This document shows, in pieces, positions 43,644 through 52,331 of a DNA stretch of 52,331 bases. Under the pieces are notes generated by a model, which was given only the letters and a program-made list of their open reading frames with translations, did not search any database and was not told where the DNA came from. Both the position numbers and the translations under genes were made by a program. The DNA comes from an uncultured bacterium. GTDB taxonomy: Bacteria; Bacillota; Clostridia; Lachnospirales; Lachnospiraceae. The stretch's first letter is position 1; each line of letters begins with the position of its first letter. Where the stretch lies: contig CAOKFN010000032.1 in the NCBI GenBank assembly GCA_948467735.1, positions 1 through 52,331 on the forward strand, given 5' to 3'.

Positions 43644-43861
43644 TTCTTCCAGTCCCTCCTGTATTATATTAACAAATCCCCGCCCCTTCACAATGCGGCA
43701 TGGCATATTTCATTGATATTTGTTCCCTATAAATTTAAGTCCAATGAATCAATCCGTCCTTTGTCAAGCATTCGAGTCTCTGTTGTGTTGCTTATATAAT
43801 ACAATAGTCTATACACCTTCATTTGTCAATAGTTTTATCTCTTCCCTGTCAAAAAATCCCC

Positions 43862-43898
43862 GTCAAAAAAGGCAGACCGCCAGCCTGCCCTTTTTGAC
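43862..43898 (-). terminator. Terminator of the orphan response regulator gene
   Basis: GTCAAAAAAGGCAG and CTGCCCTTTTTGAC form a long stem around ACCGCCAGC. It lies just after the stop at 43919 (minus). Confidence 0.8.
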
Positions 43899-43918
43899 GC
43901 CGCCCGTATCACAGGCGT

Positions 43919-44629
43919 TCATCCCACTTTATAGCCGTTTCCCCATACTACCTTCAAATATCTTGGTTCCTTTGGATTCGCTTCTATCTTTTCCCGGATA
44001 TGCCGAATGTGTACCGCAATGGTATTATCGGCGCCGATTGCCTGCATATGCCAGATACTTTCATATATTTGGCGATTTGAGAATACCTTCCCTCTCTGCT
44101 GTACTAAAAGGCGAAGAATTTTATATTCAATCGGCGTCAATTTTGCACTCCTGCCATCCACCGTAACCTTCCTCTGGACGTCGTCAATCACCAGACCGTC
44201 CACCTTGTAAATCCTGTCGATGCTGGCGCATAGGTTTACCAGCTGGGTATATCTGCGAAGCTGGGATTTTATTCTTGCCAGAAGTTCCAGCGGATTACAG
44301 TCAGCCGTCACATAGTCGTCCGCTCCCGCTTCCAATGCCATTATTTTAGCGGTTTCCGCAGACTGGGCGGATATTACAATCAGAGGTATGCTGCTCTTGC
44401 GCCGCAGACTGGCAATCATCTCGATTCCCTTATCCCATCCCTTATCCTTCAATTCCACATCCACCAGCATCAAATGAATTTCTGATTTCTCCAAAACATC
44501 ATACAGCTGCTGCACATCGGCAGCTACAAGCATGGCAAGCCCTTCTCCCTTGAATAAAGGCTCCATCTTTTCTGCAATTTTCGTCTGATTATTATACACT
44601 AAGACTTTCTTCTCCATCGTATCCACCAT
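43919..44629 (-). CDS. Orphan OmpR/PhoB-type response regulator with atypical receiver
   Basis: 236 residues (ATG 44629, or ATG four codons later). The C-terminal winged helix is normal: KLTPIEYKILRLLVQQRGKVFSNRQIYESIW and VHIRHIREKIE. The receiver keeps the phospho-acceptor site D57 (LMLVDVEL), but the acidic pair is replaced by Asn (VYNNQ, 13-14) and the conserved Lys by Ala (DDYVTADCN, 109). Phosphorylation may be lost. There is no kinase gene next door, and the sigma/anti-sigma pair is immediately upstream. It may work without phosphate. Confidence 0.9.
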   Translation of the reverse strand: MVDTMEKKVLVYNNQTKIAEKMEPLFKGEGLAMLVAADVQQLYDVLEKSEIHLMLVDVELKDKGWDKGIEMIASLRRKSSIPLIVISAQSAETAKIMALEAGADDYVTADCNPLELLARIKSQLRRYTQLVNLCASIDRIYKVDGLVIDDVQRKVTVDGRSAKLTPIEYKILRLLVQQRGKVFSNRQIYESIWHMQAIGADNTIAVHIRHIREKIEANPKEPRYLKVVWGNGYKVG

Positions 44630-44711
44630 CCTTCTTCATACTCATTTGGCTGCTCCCCCGATTGACAGCTTTACAATCTGCTTATAAAATATGTGATATC
44701 AATTCCACTCC

Positions 44712-45617
44712 CTATGGAATCTCTTTTTCATCATTGAAATACATGGACAAATCCAACGCATCCAGCACTTTTTCTACAATCCCCTCCTCAAATCCTGCGA
44801 ATGAAACTTCCAAATCCCAGTCATTAATTGAGATCACCCCATGGGTGGACAGCACATCGCCAGCCTCGTCTACCGAATCAAACACCACATAGCTCAGCCC
44901 CTGACGGCTGACGAAATTCCTCTTGTTTGCAGACAGCTCTCCATATGAAGTACAGGAACTATAACTCTCCGCATCCCTATGGTTCGACTGTCTCAGGCTG
45001 AAAGAAACATCTTCGTTAGAAAGCAGCAGGATTATCTGAGCTCCCCTGTCAATTACCTGCACGCTTTCCAATGTAAATTCCTCGTCAAAAAGGGTCTTAT
45101 CCGGCGTCACAGCCACAGCGCCTTCTGCGGCTTTAAATTCCTCAATCGAAGAATATTCTCTGAAATAAGCTTCCTTTGGACTCTGCATTAGCAGCTCTTT
45201 CTCTGCTGCCTCGGGTCCATTTCTTTCTGCGTCAAAACCAATACACATCGTTTCAGGGATATCTTCCTCTATAGTAAATACCCCCCCCATTTTCAAAAAT
45301 GGCCCTTGATCCGATGCATCATCTAAAATCATCCGATTTTTCGTCTGCTCCCGCTCATCCTGTTGACGGGTAACGACAAAACCGGTATCTGACAGTTCGA
45401 TAACGCTGCTCCTGTAATACTTTGCCGCCGCCGTCCCCGCGCCGCATAAAAGAAATACTGCCGCCGCCGCACATCCTCTTGTAATCAGGTACCTGCGCCT
45501 CTGCCTCATCCTGCGGTGGTGACGCAGGTCATCACGCACCTTCGCCGCATCCATGGAAGGACTGGGTAATTCCCTGCATGCTTCCCGATATACATCCCGA
45601 AATTTATCCAAAGTCAT
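44712..45617 (-). CDS. Anti-sigma-factor-like membrane protein
   Basis: 301 residues; GGAGGAAT precedes ATG 45617, 14 bases inside the sigma gene end. A cytoplasmic part (1-45; basic, DDLRHHRRMRQRRR) is followed by one membrane helix (about 48-65) and an outer domain with a DUF4367-like pattern. The order sigma then membrane protein, with overlap, is the standard ECF sigma/anti-sigma arrangement. The signal is unknown. Confidence 0.8.
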   Translation of the reverse strand: MTLDKFRDVYREACRELPSPSMDAAKVRDDLRHHRRMRQRRRYLITRGCAAAAVFLLCGAGTAAAKYYRSSVIELSDTGFVVTRQQDEREQTKNRMILDDASDQGPFLKMGGVFTIEEDIPETMCIGFDAERNGPEAAEKELLMQSPKEAYFREYSSIEEFKAAEGAVAVTPDKTLFDEEFTLESVQVIDRGAQIILLLSNEDVSFSLRQSNHRDAESYSSCTSYGELSANKRNFVSRQGLSYVVFDSVDEAGDVLSTHGVISINDWDLEVSFAGFEEGIVEKVLDALDLSMYFNDEKEIP

Positions 45618-46197
45618 ATTCCTCCTTCAATGACTTTCTCAACAGCTCCCTCCCTCTGGTCAGCTGTGAGGTCACGGTAGAAATTCCCCGGCCTGTAATC
45701 TGAGCAATCTCCTTTATGGAAAGATCCTCATAATAAAAGAGGTGTATCACGTCACGATACTTGTCGGGAAGCGCCAATACCGCATCCAGCAGCATTTTTT
45801 TCTCTTCCCGTTTGACCGCGCTCTCCTCCGGCCCCGGAAGCGGCTGAAAAAGTCCCATGTTGGAACCGGTTTCTTCCGCATCTAAACCGCCGGCTGTAGA
45901 GCAATGCTCTTCCGCCTGCTGCATATTTCCTTCATAAATATCGCTCTGATGGCGTTTCCAAGCGCTGCGCCACACCTTTCTGCATGCGTTCAATGTTACC
46001 TTTAAAAGCCAAGCCTTTTCATGTTCCCGGCTTTCAAAGGACTGGGCATTTTTTAAATACTGATAAAATACCTCCTGTACCACATCTTCCGCATCCTGTA
46101 GATTCTGAAGGCGTATGTAGCTGAGTTTGAACAGCATATCAGCGTATTCTTCCATCTTCTGTTGTAATTCCCGGTCATCCATGCCTGCTTTTGTCAT
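45604..46197 (-). CDS. ECF-type RNA polymerase sigma factor
   Basis: 197 residues. Region 2 (about 15-80) has DAEDVVQEVFYQYLK, and region 4 (about 145-190) has LPDKYRDVIHLFYYEDLSIKEIA. An acidic, Ser-rich linker of about 40 residues lies between. Its partner is the overlapping membrane protein. Start chosen at ATG 46197; the ribosome site is weak. Confidence 0.9.
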   Translation of the reverse strand: MTKAGMDDRELQQKMEEYADMLFKLSYIRLQNLQDAEDVVQEVFYQYLKNAQSFESREHEKAWLLKVTLNACRKVWRSAWKRHQSDIYEGNMQQAEEHCSTAGGLDAEETGSNMGLFQPLPGPEESAVKREEKKMLLDAVLALPDKYRDVIHLFYYEDLSIKEIAQITGRGISTVTSQLTRGRELLRKSLKEEYDFG

Positions 46198-46560
46198 GCT
46201 GTTCCGCGTCGCTCAAACCCTCTCTATTTTATAATATCCCGCAGCATACCCTTTTACTGCAAAATTCAAAAATAATTTATAATGAAATACTTTTTTCCAT
46301 TTCCATATCTTTTATTGTGCTGCACATCTAACTTGTAATTATTTTTACCATACCTTTGTATCAAAGTTGCATAAAATCACTTCATACATTCCCTCCCCTC
46401 CAAAATATTCTTTCATGAAGTGCTCCAAAAAAATTCCATTTGCCACAAATAAAAAGAGAGTGTACCGCACTCTCTTTCATTCCCAGCGCATCCTCTTATC
46501 ATAAATGTTCTATTATTATAGACCGTATTTTATAATAAAAAGTTTCACGTTTTTACCATT
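46198..46560. other. Intergenic region with AI-2E gene terminator
   Basis: At 46453-46477 AAAGAGAGTG pairs with CACTCTCTTT around TACCG; on the minus strand TTTTTATTT follows, a terminator for the transporter gene ending at 46561. The rest (46198-46450) is AT-rich, should hold the sigma gene's promoter, and shows TATTAT at 46232 without a clear partner. No gene seen. Confidence 0.6.
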
Positions 46561-47853
46561 TTATTTATTTTTAATATTTCTCTTGCGTTTTATCCTCTTT
46601 TGCCCCATTTCTCCTGTCTGTTCGGTCTTGTCCGGCTGTTCGATTTTGTCTGGCAGAGCGCTCTTTCCTTCTTCGGCCGTCTCCTCTTTCCTTTCAGACG
46701 TTTCCTCTTTCCTCTCCTCCGCCTCCATCAAGTCTTCTTTCTTAAGCCTTCGGAAGCGATTGATTCCCGCCGTCAAAATCAATACACTGTTCTTCGTAGT
46801 GTCAAACGCTCCTTCCTGATACAGCGTAAAGAGAAGAAGTCCGATGGGCACCGCCACAATCATTCCTATCACTCCGCTCACTTTATACCCTATATAGAGA
46901 AGAAATAGCGTGGGCAATGGGGGCACGCCGATGGAATCTCCCACGATCTTAGGCTGAATCAGCTGTCTTGCCAGCTGTCCCCCTCCCCATATGATCAGGA
47001 GTCCGATAGCGGTCTTATAATCCGCCGTCAGGATTCTAAGCACCGCCCAAGGGATCAGCACCGTGCCCGTGCCCAGAAAAGGCAGGAAGTCCAAAAACGC
47101 AATCACCAGAGCTATCAATCCAAAGTAATTTACACGAAGAACTCCCAGACCAATCAACAGCAGAAAATACATCCATACTTCAATTTTCAGCTGCGCCTTC
47201 AGATATCCCCCCACCGATTGGAGCAGGCTGCCTCGGACCATACGATATCGATGCTGTATGGACGCCGGCGTATGCTTCCTAAACCACGCGTTAATCTGCA
47301 CCCGCTCCGCCACAAAAAAATAAGAGGAGAGCAGCGCCATAATGACGCCGATAAAAACAGAAGGCAGCTGTTTTGCCAGATTTCCCGCCGCGGCAATGGT
47401 GGGCGTACTTATTTTTCCAAAGAAATCACTCAGATAAGCGGCCACAAGCTCCGCGCTGTCATTCAGGTTCAGCCTCCATTTCACAGGGAATCTGCTCATG
47501 AGCACATCCAGCCTGTTTCCTATGTCGTTTAAGTCCGCTTCCATACTCTCCCACATATCGGGCAGAGCGCCCAATAACCCTGCGAACTGAACAAAAAGCT
47601 GAGCGCAGATAAAATAAATCAGCAGTACCACCAGCGCGATGACTACAATAATCACAAAGGCACTGCCTATTTTGGGCTTCAGCTTGATCTTCTTTTCAAA
47701 AAAACGTACCAGCGGCCCCGCAATCAGCGCAATAATCCATCCTGCCACAAAAGGAGAAAAGAACACCAGCGCCCTAGGCAGTAAAAAGACAACCGCCAGC
47801 AGAATCACCGCCGCTATGGCAAGATTCACTACCGCTTTACAGTATTTCTTCAT
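46561..47853 (-). CDS. AI-2E family transporter (YtvI-like)
   Basis: 430 residues with about eight helices. FLDFLPFLGTGTVLIPWAV and GGGQLARQLIQPKIVGDSIGVPPLPTLF are the family's conserved loops. The family includes the autoinducer-2 exporter TqsA, sodium/proton antiporters and sporulation protein YtvI, so the substrate cannot be set. The C-terminal 60 residues are a charged tail with RKEET and DKIEQPDKTEQ repeats. GGAGGAAA precedes ATG 47853. Confidence 0.9.
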   Translation of the reverse strand: MKKYCKAVVNLAIAAVILLAVVFLLPRALVFFSPFVAGWIIALIAGPLVRFFEKKIKLKPKIGSAFVIIVVIALVVLLIYFICAQLFVQFAGLLGALPDMWESMEADLNDIGNRLDVLMSRFPVKWRLNLNDSAELVAAYLSDFFGKISTPTIAAAGNLAKQLPSVFIGVIMALLSSYFFVAERVQINAWFRKHTPASIQHRYRMVRGSLLQSVGGYLKAQLKIEVWMYFLLLIGLGVLRVNYFGLIALVIAFLDFLPFLGTGTVLIPWAVLRILTADYKTAIGLLIIWGGGQLARQLIQPKIVGDSIGVPPLPTLFLLYIGYKVSGVIGMIVAVPIGLLLFTLYQEGAFDTTKNSVLILTAGINRFRRLKKEDLMEAEERKEETSERKEETAEEGKSALPDKIEQPDKTEQTGEMGQKRIKRKRNIKNK

Positions 47854-47929
47854 AGTATTTCCTCCGCCGCATCCATTTTCTCAAAGCGACAATCTCTCCC
47901 ACTCAAAGACAAACCTGCCTATTCAGAGC

Positions 47930-48526
47930 TTATGACTCTGCAGTGTCCAGAATATGATCCAATATTTCGTATATTTCATCCTTCCCCTGTTTTGTCTTTG
48001 CAGAGAAAGGAATGATCTCAGTTCCCTCTCTCACCTTAAGAGCCGTCCTGATGAGATTCGTCTGTTTCTGTATCTGACTGCGATTTATCTTGTCCAGCTT
48101 TGTGGCAATGATAATGGGCTGGTATCCGCTTTTAATCATCCAGTCGTACATGATATGGTCATTTTTTGAAGGTTCATGACGAATATCCAGAAGAAGGAAT
48201 ATCCTCTGCAACTTCTTTGATTGATGCAGGTATTTTTCTACCATTTTCCCCCATTGAATTTTGACGCTCTCGCTTGCGTTTGTATAACCGTAGCCGGGCA
48301 GGTCCACAAGGTAAAACGTGTCGTTTATATTGTAAAAATTGATTGTCTGAGTCTTGCCCGGCTGGGAACTCGTCCGCGCCAGAGACTTGCGGTTCATCAA
48401 CACATTAATCAAGGACGATTTTCCCACGTTGCTTCTTCCCGCAAACGCAATCTCAGGCAGCCGGCTGTCCGGCAGTCGGCTGGTAATACCGCATACGGTC
48501 TCCAGACTGACATTTTTAATCACCAT
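47930..48526 (-). CDS. ysxC: Ribosome-assembly GTPase YsxC/EngB
   Basis: 198 residues. GRSNVGKSSLIN (G1), DLPGYGYTN (G3), TKLDK (G4) and SAKTKQG (G5) are all present. It helps assemble the large ribosomal subunit. It follows clpX by about 200 bases, which hold an inverted repeat. AAAGGAA precedes ATG 48526. lonA, often between clpX and ysxC, is absent. Confidence 0.95.
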   Translation of the reverse strand: MVIKNVSLETVCGITSRLPDSRLPEIAFAGRSNVGKSSLINVLMNRKSLARTSSQPGKTQTINFYNINDTFYLVDLPGYGYTNASESVKIQWGKMVEKYLHQSKKLQRIFLLLDIRHEPSKNDHIMYDWMIKSGYQPIIIATKLDKINRSQIQKQTNLIRTALKVREGTEIIPFSAKTKQGKDEIYEILDHILDTAES

Positions 48527-48581
48527 ATCAATTCCTTTCCGACAACAAGCCGGTTTTATAACCTTTCTATTGCCTAAACTG

Positions 48582-48683
48582 AAGGGGCTGCAGCAAAAAC
48601 GACAATTCTGCCCGCTCTATGGTTTTTTGTCCGAATACTTCCACCATATTTTGCAGCAATGTCCTGTTTTGCAGCAGCCCTTT
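48582..48683. repeat. Inverted-repeat-bounded segment between clpX and ysxC
   Basis: AAGGGGCTGCAGCAAAA (48582-48598) and TTTTGCAGCAGCCCTTT (48667-48683) match at 15 of 17 positions and enclose 68 bases; a third TTTTGCAGCAA lies at 48650. It could be a terminator for clpX or a small mobile-type repeat. Confidence 0.5.
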
Positions 48684-48727
48684 ATCACTCTGCCCGTTAT
48701 AGCATGGCTCTTGGCCGGACTATAACA

Positions 48728-50008
48728 TCATATCGCCGTATCCAGATTTCTTCTGCGGTCATTCTTATGGAATGTCAGCGGCGCGCTTCCCTCTTCCACG
48801 GTGTCTTCCGTAATGACGCATTCCTCAATACTTTCATCCGAAGGAATCTCATACATGGTGTCCATCAAAATACTTTCCATAATGGAACGCAGTCCTCTGG
48901 CTCCCGTTTTGCGTTCAAACGCCTTGCTTGCAATGGCCTTTACCGCCGCGTCCTCAAAAGTAAGATCCACCCCGTCCATATTGAAGAGCTTCTGGTACTG
49001 TTTGATCAACGCATTCTTAGGCTCTTTCATAATACGGATTAAAGCCTCCTGATCCAGTCCTCTCAGCGAGACACAGACAGGCACGCGACCCACAAACTCC
49101 GGAATCAAACCGAACTTCACCAAATCCTGAGGCGTCACCTCCTGCAGCAGTTCGCTGATCTCCTTATTGGACTTCTTGGAAAGTTCGGTATTAAAGCCAA
49201 TGGCCTTGCGGTCAAGCCTTGCCTCAACAATCTTCTCCAGCCCGTCAAAGGCGCCTCCGCAGATAAAGAGAATATTGGAGGTATCAATGGAAATCAGCTC
49301 CTGATGAGGATGCTTTCTACCGCCCTGAGGCGGCACGCTTGCCACCGTGCCTTCCACAATCTTAAGAAGCGCCTGCTGCACGCCTTCTCCCGACACATCC
49401 CGGGTAATGGATACATTCTCGCCCTTCTTGGTAATCTTGTCAATTTCATCAATATAAATAATCCCGTATTGAGCCCGCTCTACATCATAATCCGCTGCCT
49501 GAATCAGCTTCAGCAGAATATTCTCCACATCCTCGCCCACATATCCCGCTTCTGTCAGTGTGGTCGCATCCGCAATGGCAAAGGGAACATTGATGATTTT
49601 CGCCAGCGTCTGGGCCAGATAGGTCTTGCCGCATCCGGTGGGTCCCACCATGATGATATTGCTCTTCTGCAGCTCCACATCATCCAAATCTCTCGGTGCC
49701 ATCACTCTTTTATAGTGATTGTATACAGCCACGGATAATATCTTTTTGGCTTCTTCCTGTCCTACCACATAATCGTCCAGAAATCTCTTCACTTCCACAG
49801 GCTTCAGAAGATTGATGTCAGGACGAACCGACACTTCTTCCTCATTTTCCTCGTCCTCCAGCTCCTCTTCAAGAATATCCGCGCAGATATCGATACAGTC
49901 ATCACAGATATAAACCCCCGCAGGTCCGGCGATCAGCTTGCGCACCTGACTCTGGGTTTTATTACAGAACGAACATCTAATATCATTTCCGATCATTTTC
50001 CCTGCCAT
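48728..50008 (-). CDS. clpX: ClpX unfoldase
   Basis: 426 residues. A C4 zinc-binding domain (CSFCNKTQ then CDDCID) is followed by AAA+ motifs GPTGCGKTYLAQ, GYVGEDVE (pore) and IIYIDEIDKI. GLIPEFVGRVPV and RGLRSIMESILMD complete it. It feeds ClpP. TTAGGAG precedes ATG 50008, 18 bases after clpP. Confidence 0.97.
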   Translation of the reverse strand: MAGKMIGNDIRCSFCNKTQSQVRKLIAGPAGVYICDDCIDICADILEEELEDEENEEEVSVRPDINLLKPVEVKRFLDDYVVGQEEAKKILSVAVYNHYKRVMAPRDLDDVELQKSNIIMVGPTGCGKTYLAQTLAKIINVPFAIADATTLTEAGYVGEDVENILLKLIQAADYDVERAQYGIIYIDEIDKITKKGENVSITRDVSGEGVQQALLKIVEGTVASVPPQGGRKHPHQELISIDTSNILFICGGAFDGLEKIVEARLDRKAIGFNTELSKKSNKEISELLQEVTPQDLVKFGLIPEFVGRVPVCVSLRGLDQEALIRIMKEPKNALIKQYQKLFNMDGVDLTFEDAAVKAIASKAFERKTGARGLRSIMESILMDTMYEIPSDESIEECVITEDTVEEGSAPLTFHKNDRRRNLDTAI

Positions 50009-50026
50009 TACTTCACTCCTAAATTT

Positions 50027-50629
50027 TTACTTGTCTGTTCCCTGAAGGTCATGTGAAGAAAGTATCATGTCCACAAGTCCATACTCCTTGGCTTCTTGGG
50101 CGCTCATCCAATTGTCGCGCTCCGTATCCGCGCATATGGTCTCATAATCCCTGCCCGTATTTTCCGCAAGAATATGATTCAGTTTCTCCCTTGTCCTCAA
50201 AATATGCTTTGCTGCAATATCAATTTCCGTCGCCTGTCCCTGTGTTCCTCCCGCGGGCTGGTGAATCATAATCTCCGCATTGGGAAGCGCGATTCTCTTT
50301 CCCTTTGCGCCTCCTGCCAGAAGGAAAGAACCCATGCTTGCAGCCATGCCGATGCAGACCGTGGATACATCGCATTTAATATAATTCATGGTATCATAAA
50401 TGGCCATTCCCGCCGTGATAACGCCTCCGGGGCTGTTAATATACAGATGGATATCCTTCTCCGGGTCTTCCGCCTCCAAAAAGAGCAGCTGCGCCACCAC
50501 AATGCTTGCAGAAGTATCATTTACCTCTTCGCCTAAAAATATAATCCTATCCTTTAACAGCCTTGAATAAATATCATAAGATCTCTCTCCTCTGCTGGTC
50601 TGCTCAATGACATAAGGTATTAAGCTCAT
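50027..50629 (-). CDS. clpP: ClpP protease subunit
   Basis: 200 residues with the triad S98 (GMAASMGSF), H123 (MIHQPAGG) and D172 (RDNWMSA). The usual N-terminus IPYVIEQTSRGERSYDIYS is present. It forms the peptidase chamber for ClpX and ClpC. GGAGG precedes ATG 50629. A terminator separates it from tig, so clpP-clpX form their own unit or rely on read-through. Confidence 0.97.
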   Translation of the reverse strand: MSLIPYVIEQTSRGERSYDIYSRLLKDRIIFLGEEVNDTSASIVVAQLLFLEAEDPEKDIHLYINSPGGVITAGMAIYDTMNYIKCDVSTVCIGMAASMGSFLLAGGAKGKRIALPNAEIMIHQPAGGTQGQATEIDIAAKHILRTREKLNHILAENTGRDYETICADTERDNWMSAQEAKEYGLVDMILSSHDLQGTDK

Positions 50630-50706
50630 GATAAATCCTCCATTCTATTAAACTTATAATGAATTTCCATGGAAAGTTTTTTCTCTTAATGAAGTTCTTT
50701 TCCATT

Positions 50707-50759
50707 AAAAAGCCCGTCGAATCAAACACGCCGAAAGCCCGCCCATCGGCAGGCTTTTT
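50707..50759 (-). terminator. Terminator of tig
   Basis: On the minus strand AAAAAGCCTGCCG pairs with CGACGGGCTTTTT (two G-U pairs). An alternative inner stem GCC(T)GCC/GGCGGGC lies within. The two folds exclude each other in part, which could give attenuation, but simple termination is more likely. Confidence 0.8.
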
Positions 50760-50783
50760 ATCAAGCGGCTGTCGGCCCCCAAT

Positions 50784-52073
50784 TTAAGCTTCCACAGCGC
50801 TTTCCGTCACCAATTCTATTGCCTTTCTGATGGACAGATCCTCCATCACCTGCTTTCTTCCCTTTTCCCCCAGAAGCTCTTTGACCTCGTCCGCTTCCTT
50901 CTGGTAAACCTCCGACAGACGTTTTACTTCTTCCTCAAATTCTTCCTCCGAAGGCTCCATCTTCTCGGCCTTCGCCACGGCGCTCAACACCAGTCTGGTC
51001 TGAATCGATTTCAACGCCTGAGGCTTCATCTGATCCAGCAGCAGCTGGGTCGTCATACCCGTGTACTGCATATACTGTTCCATGGAAATGCCCTGATAAC
51101 GCATTCTCTGGGCATAATCCTGCAGCATCTGTCTCTGCTGGGTTTCCACCATTGCATCGGGAATCTCCATCTGGGCGCCCGCAATCACCGCGTCAACAGC
51201 GTCGCTTTCCTTCTTTTTCTTAGCCTCCGCCGCCTTCCTGTCAGCTAACTTATTCCTGATTTCTTCCCGATATTCCTCTACAGTATCGCTCTCTTCGGAC
51301 ACATCGCCGATGAAATCCTCGTCCAGCTCCGGCAGCTGCTTCTCCTGAAGCTTCTTCACCTTACAGCGAAATACCGCCGCCTTCCCCGCAAGCTCCTTCT
51401 CGTGATACTCCTCCGGAAAAGTCACGTTTACCTCGGTCTCGCTTCCGATTTCCGCCCCTATCAGCCCCTCTTCAAAGCCGGGAATAAACGCATGGGAACC
51501 GATGGTCAGCGGGAAATCCTCTTCCCTGCCGCCGTCGAAGGGAACGCCGTCCACGGAACCGTCGAAGTCGATGGTTGCAATATCGCCTTCCTTTACCGCT
51601 CTGTCAGTGACGTCCACAATTCTTGCATTCTTTTCTCTCTCTTTGTCAATCTCGGCGTCCACTTCCTCATCGGTCACTTCCTTGTCAGCCTTGTCCACCG
51701 TGACGCCCTTATATGTTCCAAGCACAACATCCGGCCTCAGAGCCACTTCCGCCGTAAAAATAAACGGTTTTCCCGCCTCAATCTGAACCACATCAATCTT
51801 AGGAGCGGATACGATATCCTCCGTACACTCCTCCAAAGCCTGATCATATGCGTCGGAAATCAAATCATTTGCCGCATCCTCATAAAAAATCTCTTTGCCA
51901 TAAATCTGTTCCAGCATCTTACGAGGCGCCTTGCCCTTGCGGAAACCGGGAACGCTGATTCTATTCTTATTTTTCCGATACGCACCCTCGATGGCCTTCT
52001 CCAGTTCCTCCGCAGACACTTCGATCGTAAGTTTGGCCATATTTTTCTCTAATTTCTCCACCTGTAAACTCAT
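50784..52073 (-). CDS. tig: Trigger factor
   Basis: 429 residues. The ribosome-binding loop GFRKGKAPRKML lies in the N-terminal domain. The FKBP-type prolyl isomerase (about 155-245) has EGDIATIDFDGSVDGVPF and FIPGFEEGLIG. The helical chaperone domain follows. GAAGGAGG precedes ATG 52073. It is first of the tig-clpP-clpX-ysxC group. Confidence 0.97.
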   Translation of the reverse strand: MSLQVEKLEKNMAKLTIEVSAEELEKAIEGAYRKNKNRISVPGFRKGKAPRKMLEQIYGKEIFYEDAANDLISDAYDQALEECTEDIVSAPKIDVVQIEAGKPFIFTAEVALRPDVVLGTYKGVTVDKADKEVTDEEVDAEIDKEREKNARIVDVTDRAVKEGDIATIDFDGSVDGVPFDGGREEDFPLTIGSHAFIPGFEEGLIGAEIGSETEVNVTFPEEYHEKELAGKAAVFRCKVKKLQEKQLPELDEDFIGDVSEESDTVEEYREEIRNKLADRKAAEAKKKKESDAVDAVIAGAQMEIPDAMVETQQRQMLQDYAQRMRYQGISMEQYMQYTGMTTQLLLDQMKPQALKSIQTRLVLSAVAKAEKMEPSEEEFEEEVKRLSEVYQKEADEVKELLGEKGRKQVMEDLSIRKAIELVTESAVEA

Positions 52074-52181
52074 TGCTGCATTTCCTCCTTCAATCGTCTG
52101 CTCCTCGGTGTCGTAAGCCGAATAGCAGCAAATACCTCTCTATCCCGCCCAATCTGCAGACACAATCACAGTCATTGTACG

Positions 52182-52210
52182 ATTATAGCATATAAACTTT
52201 GAAAATACAA
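52182..52210 (-). promoter_or_regulatory. Promoter of tig
   Basis: On the minus strand TTGTAT (52210-52205), 17 bases, TATAAT (52187-52182) with TGC before it. The leader to ATG 52073 is about 105 bases. The window beyond 52211 holds no supported gene. Confidence 0.75.
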
Positions 52211-52331
52211 ATGTTTTCGAGGATTTTTCGGATAAAATTTTTCTGAAACCGCTGCTTCGGCCTCTTTTTAAGCCTTCCCGGGTGTTTGACAGCCTAACCT
52301 CACAAAAGTACCCTCAAAGCCTTTACTGGCT

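Noticed and set aside
1..52331. tRNA, rRNA, insertion sequence or prophage
   Set aside because: No cloverleaf, rRNA segment, transposase, integrase or phage structural protein was recognised on either strand by eye. A tRNAscan or Rfam run would be the deciding check.

Overview
The window reads as a spore-forming clostridium of the Lachnospiraceae type. Evidence: medium G+C, strong AGGAGG-type ribosome sites, the order tig-clpP-clpX-ysxC, a type 2 PyrF, a clpC-radA neighbourhood, two collagen-like exosporium-type proteins, and small membrane proteins typical of that family. Genus cannot be fixed from sequence reading alone. Most genes lie on the minus strand. I see no rRNA, tRNA, CRISPR array, insertion sequence or prophage module.

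Layout. 1-0.7 kb: tail of a membrane protein and a small protein (148 aa) with a short leader-like N-terminus. 1-4.5 kb: a large secreted protein with wall-binding-type repeats, a transglutaminase-like domain and a repeated C-terminal module. 4.7-5.0 kb: wreck of an aldo/keto reductase gene. 5-8.8 kb: spore-surface cluster of a BclB-like collagen protein, a TPR glycosyltransferase and a second collagen-like protein, with a sigma-K-like promoter. 9-10.8 kb: ABC exporter. 10.9-18.2 kb: a signalling locus made of a response regulator with a degenerate HD-GYP domain, a hybrid kinase with Hpt, a second hybrid kinase fused to a DegV lipid-binding domain, and a small protein sharing its N-terminus with the 148 aa protein, under its own promoter with a palindrome near +1. 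18-25.5 kb: serine hydrolase, RadA, a conserved small protein, ClpC and a GntR regulator. 25.8-31.8 kb: purE-purM-purN-(small membrane protein)-purD-zinc/HTH protein-SH3 membrane protein. 32-38 kb: M29-type peptidase, two small membrane proteins, pyrE, XRE regulator, methyltransferase, pyrF and a second, near-duplicate XRE regulator. 38.7-43.7 kb: GH105 hydrolase, an ABC exporter pair and a TraX-like protein. 43.9-47.9 kb: an atypical orphan response regulator, an ECF sigma/anti-sigma pair and an AI-2E family transporter. 47.9-52.1 kb: ysxC, clpX, clpP, tig.

How the genes work together. tig/clpP/clpX/clpC/radA/ysxC are protein-quality, DNA-repair and ribosome-assembly housekeeping. The pur and pyr genes are incomplete sets of nucleotide biosynthesis genes. 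The collagen-like genes and glycosyltransferase probably build and glycosylate a spore surface layer. The most novel part is the kinase/kinase-DegV/HD-GYP locus with its leader-type small protein. It could sense a lipid or envelope signal and control a secreted or processed product; the parts are visible in sequence but the function is inference.
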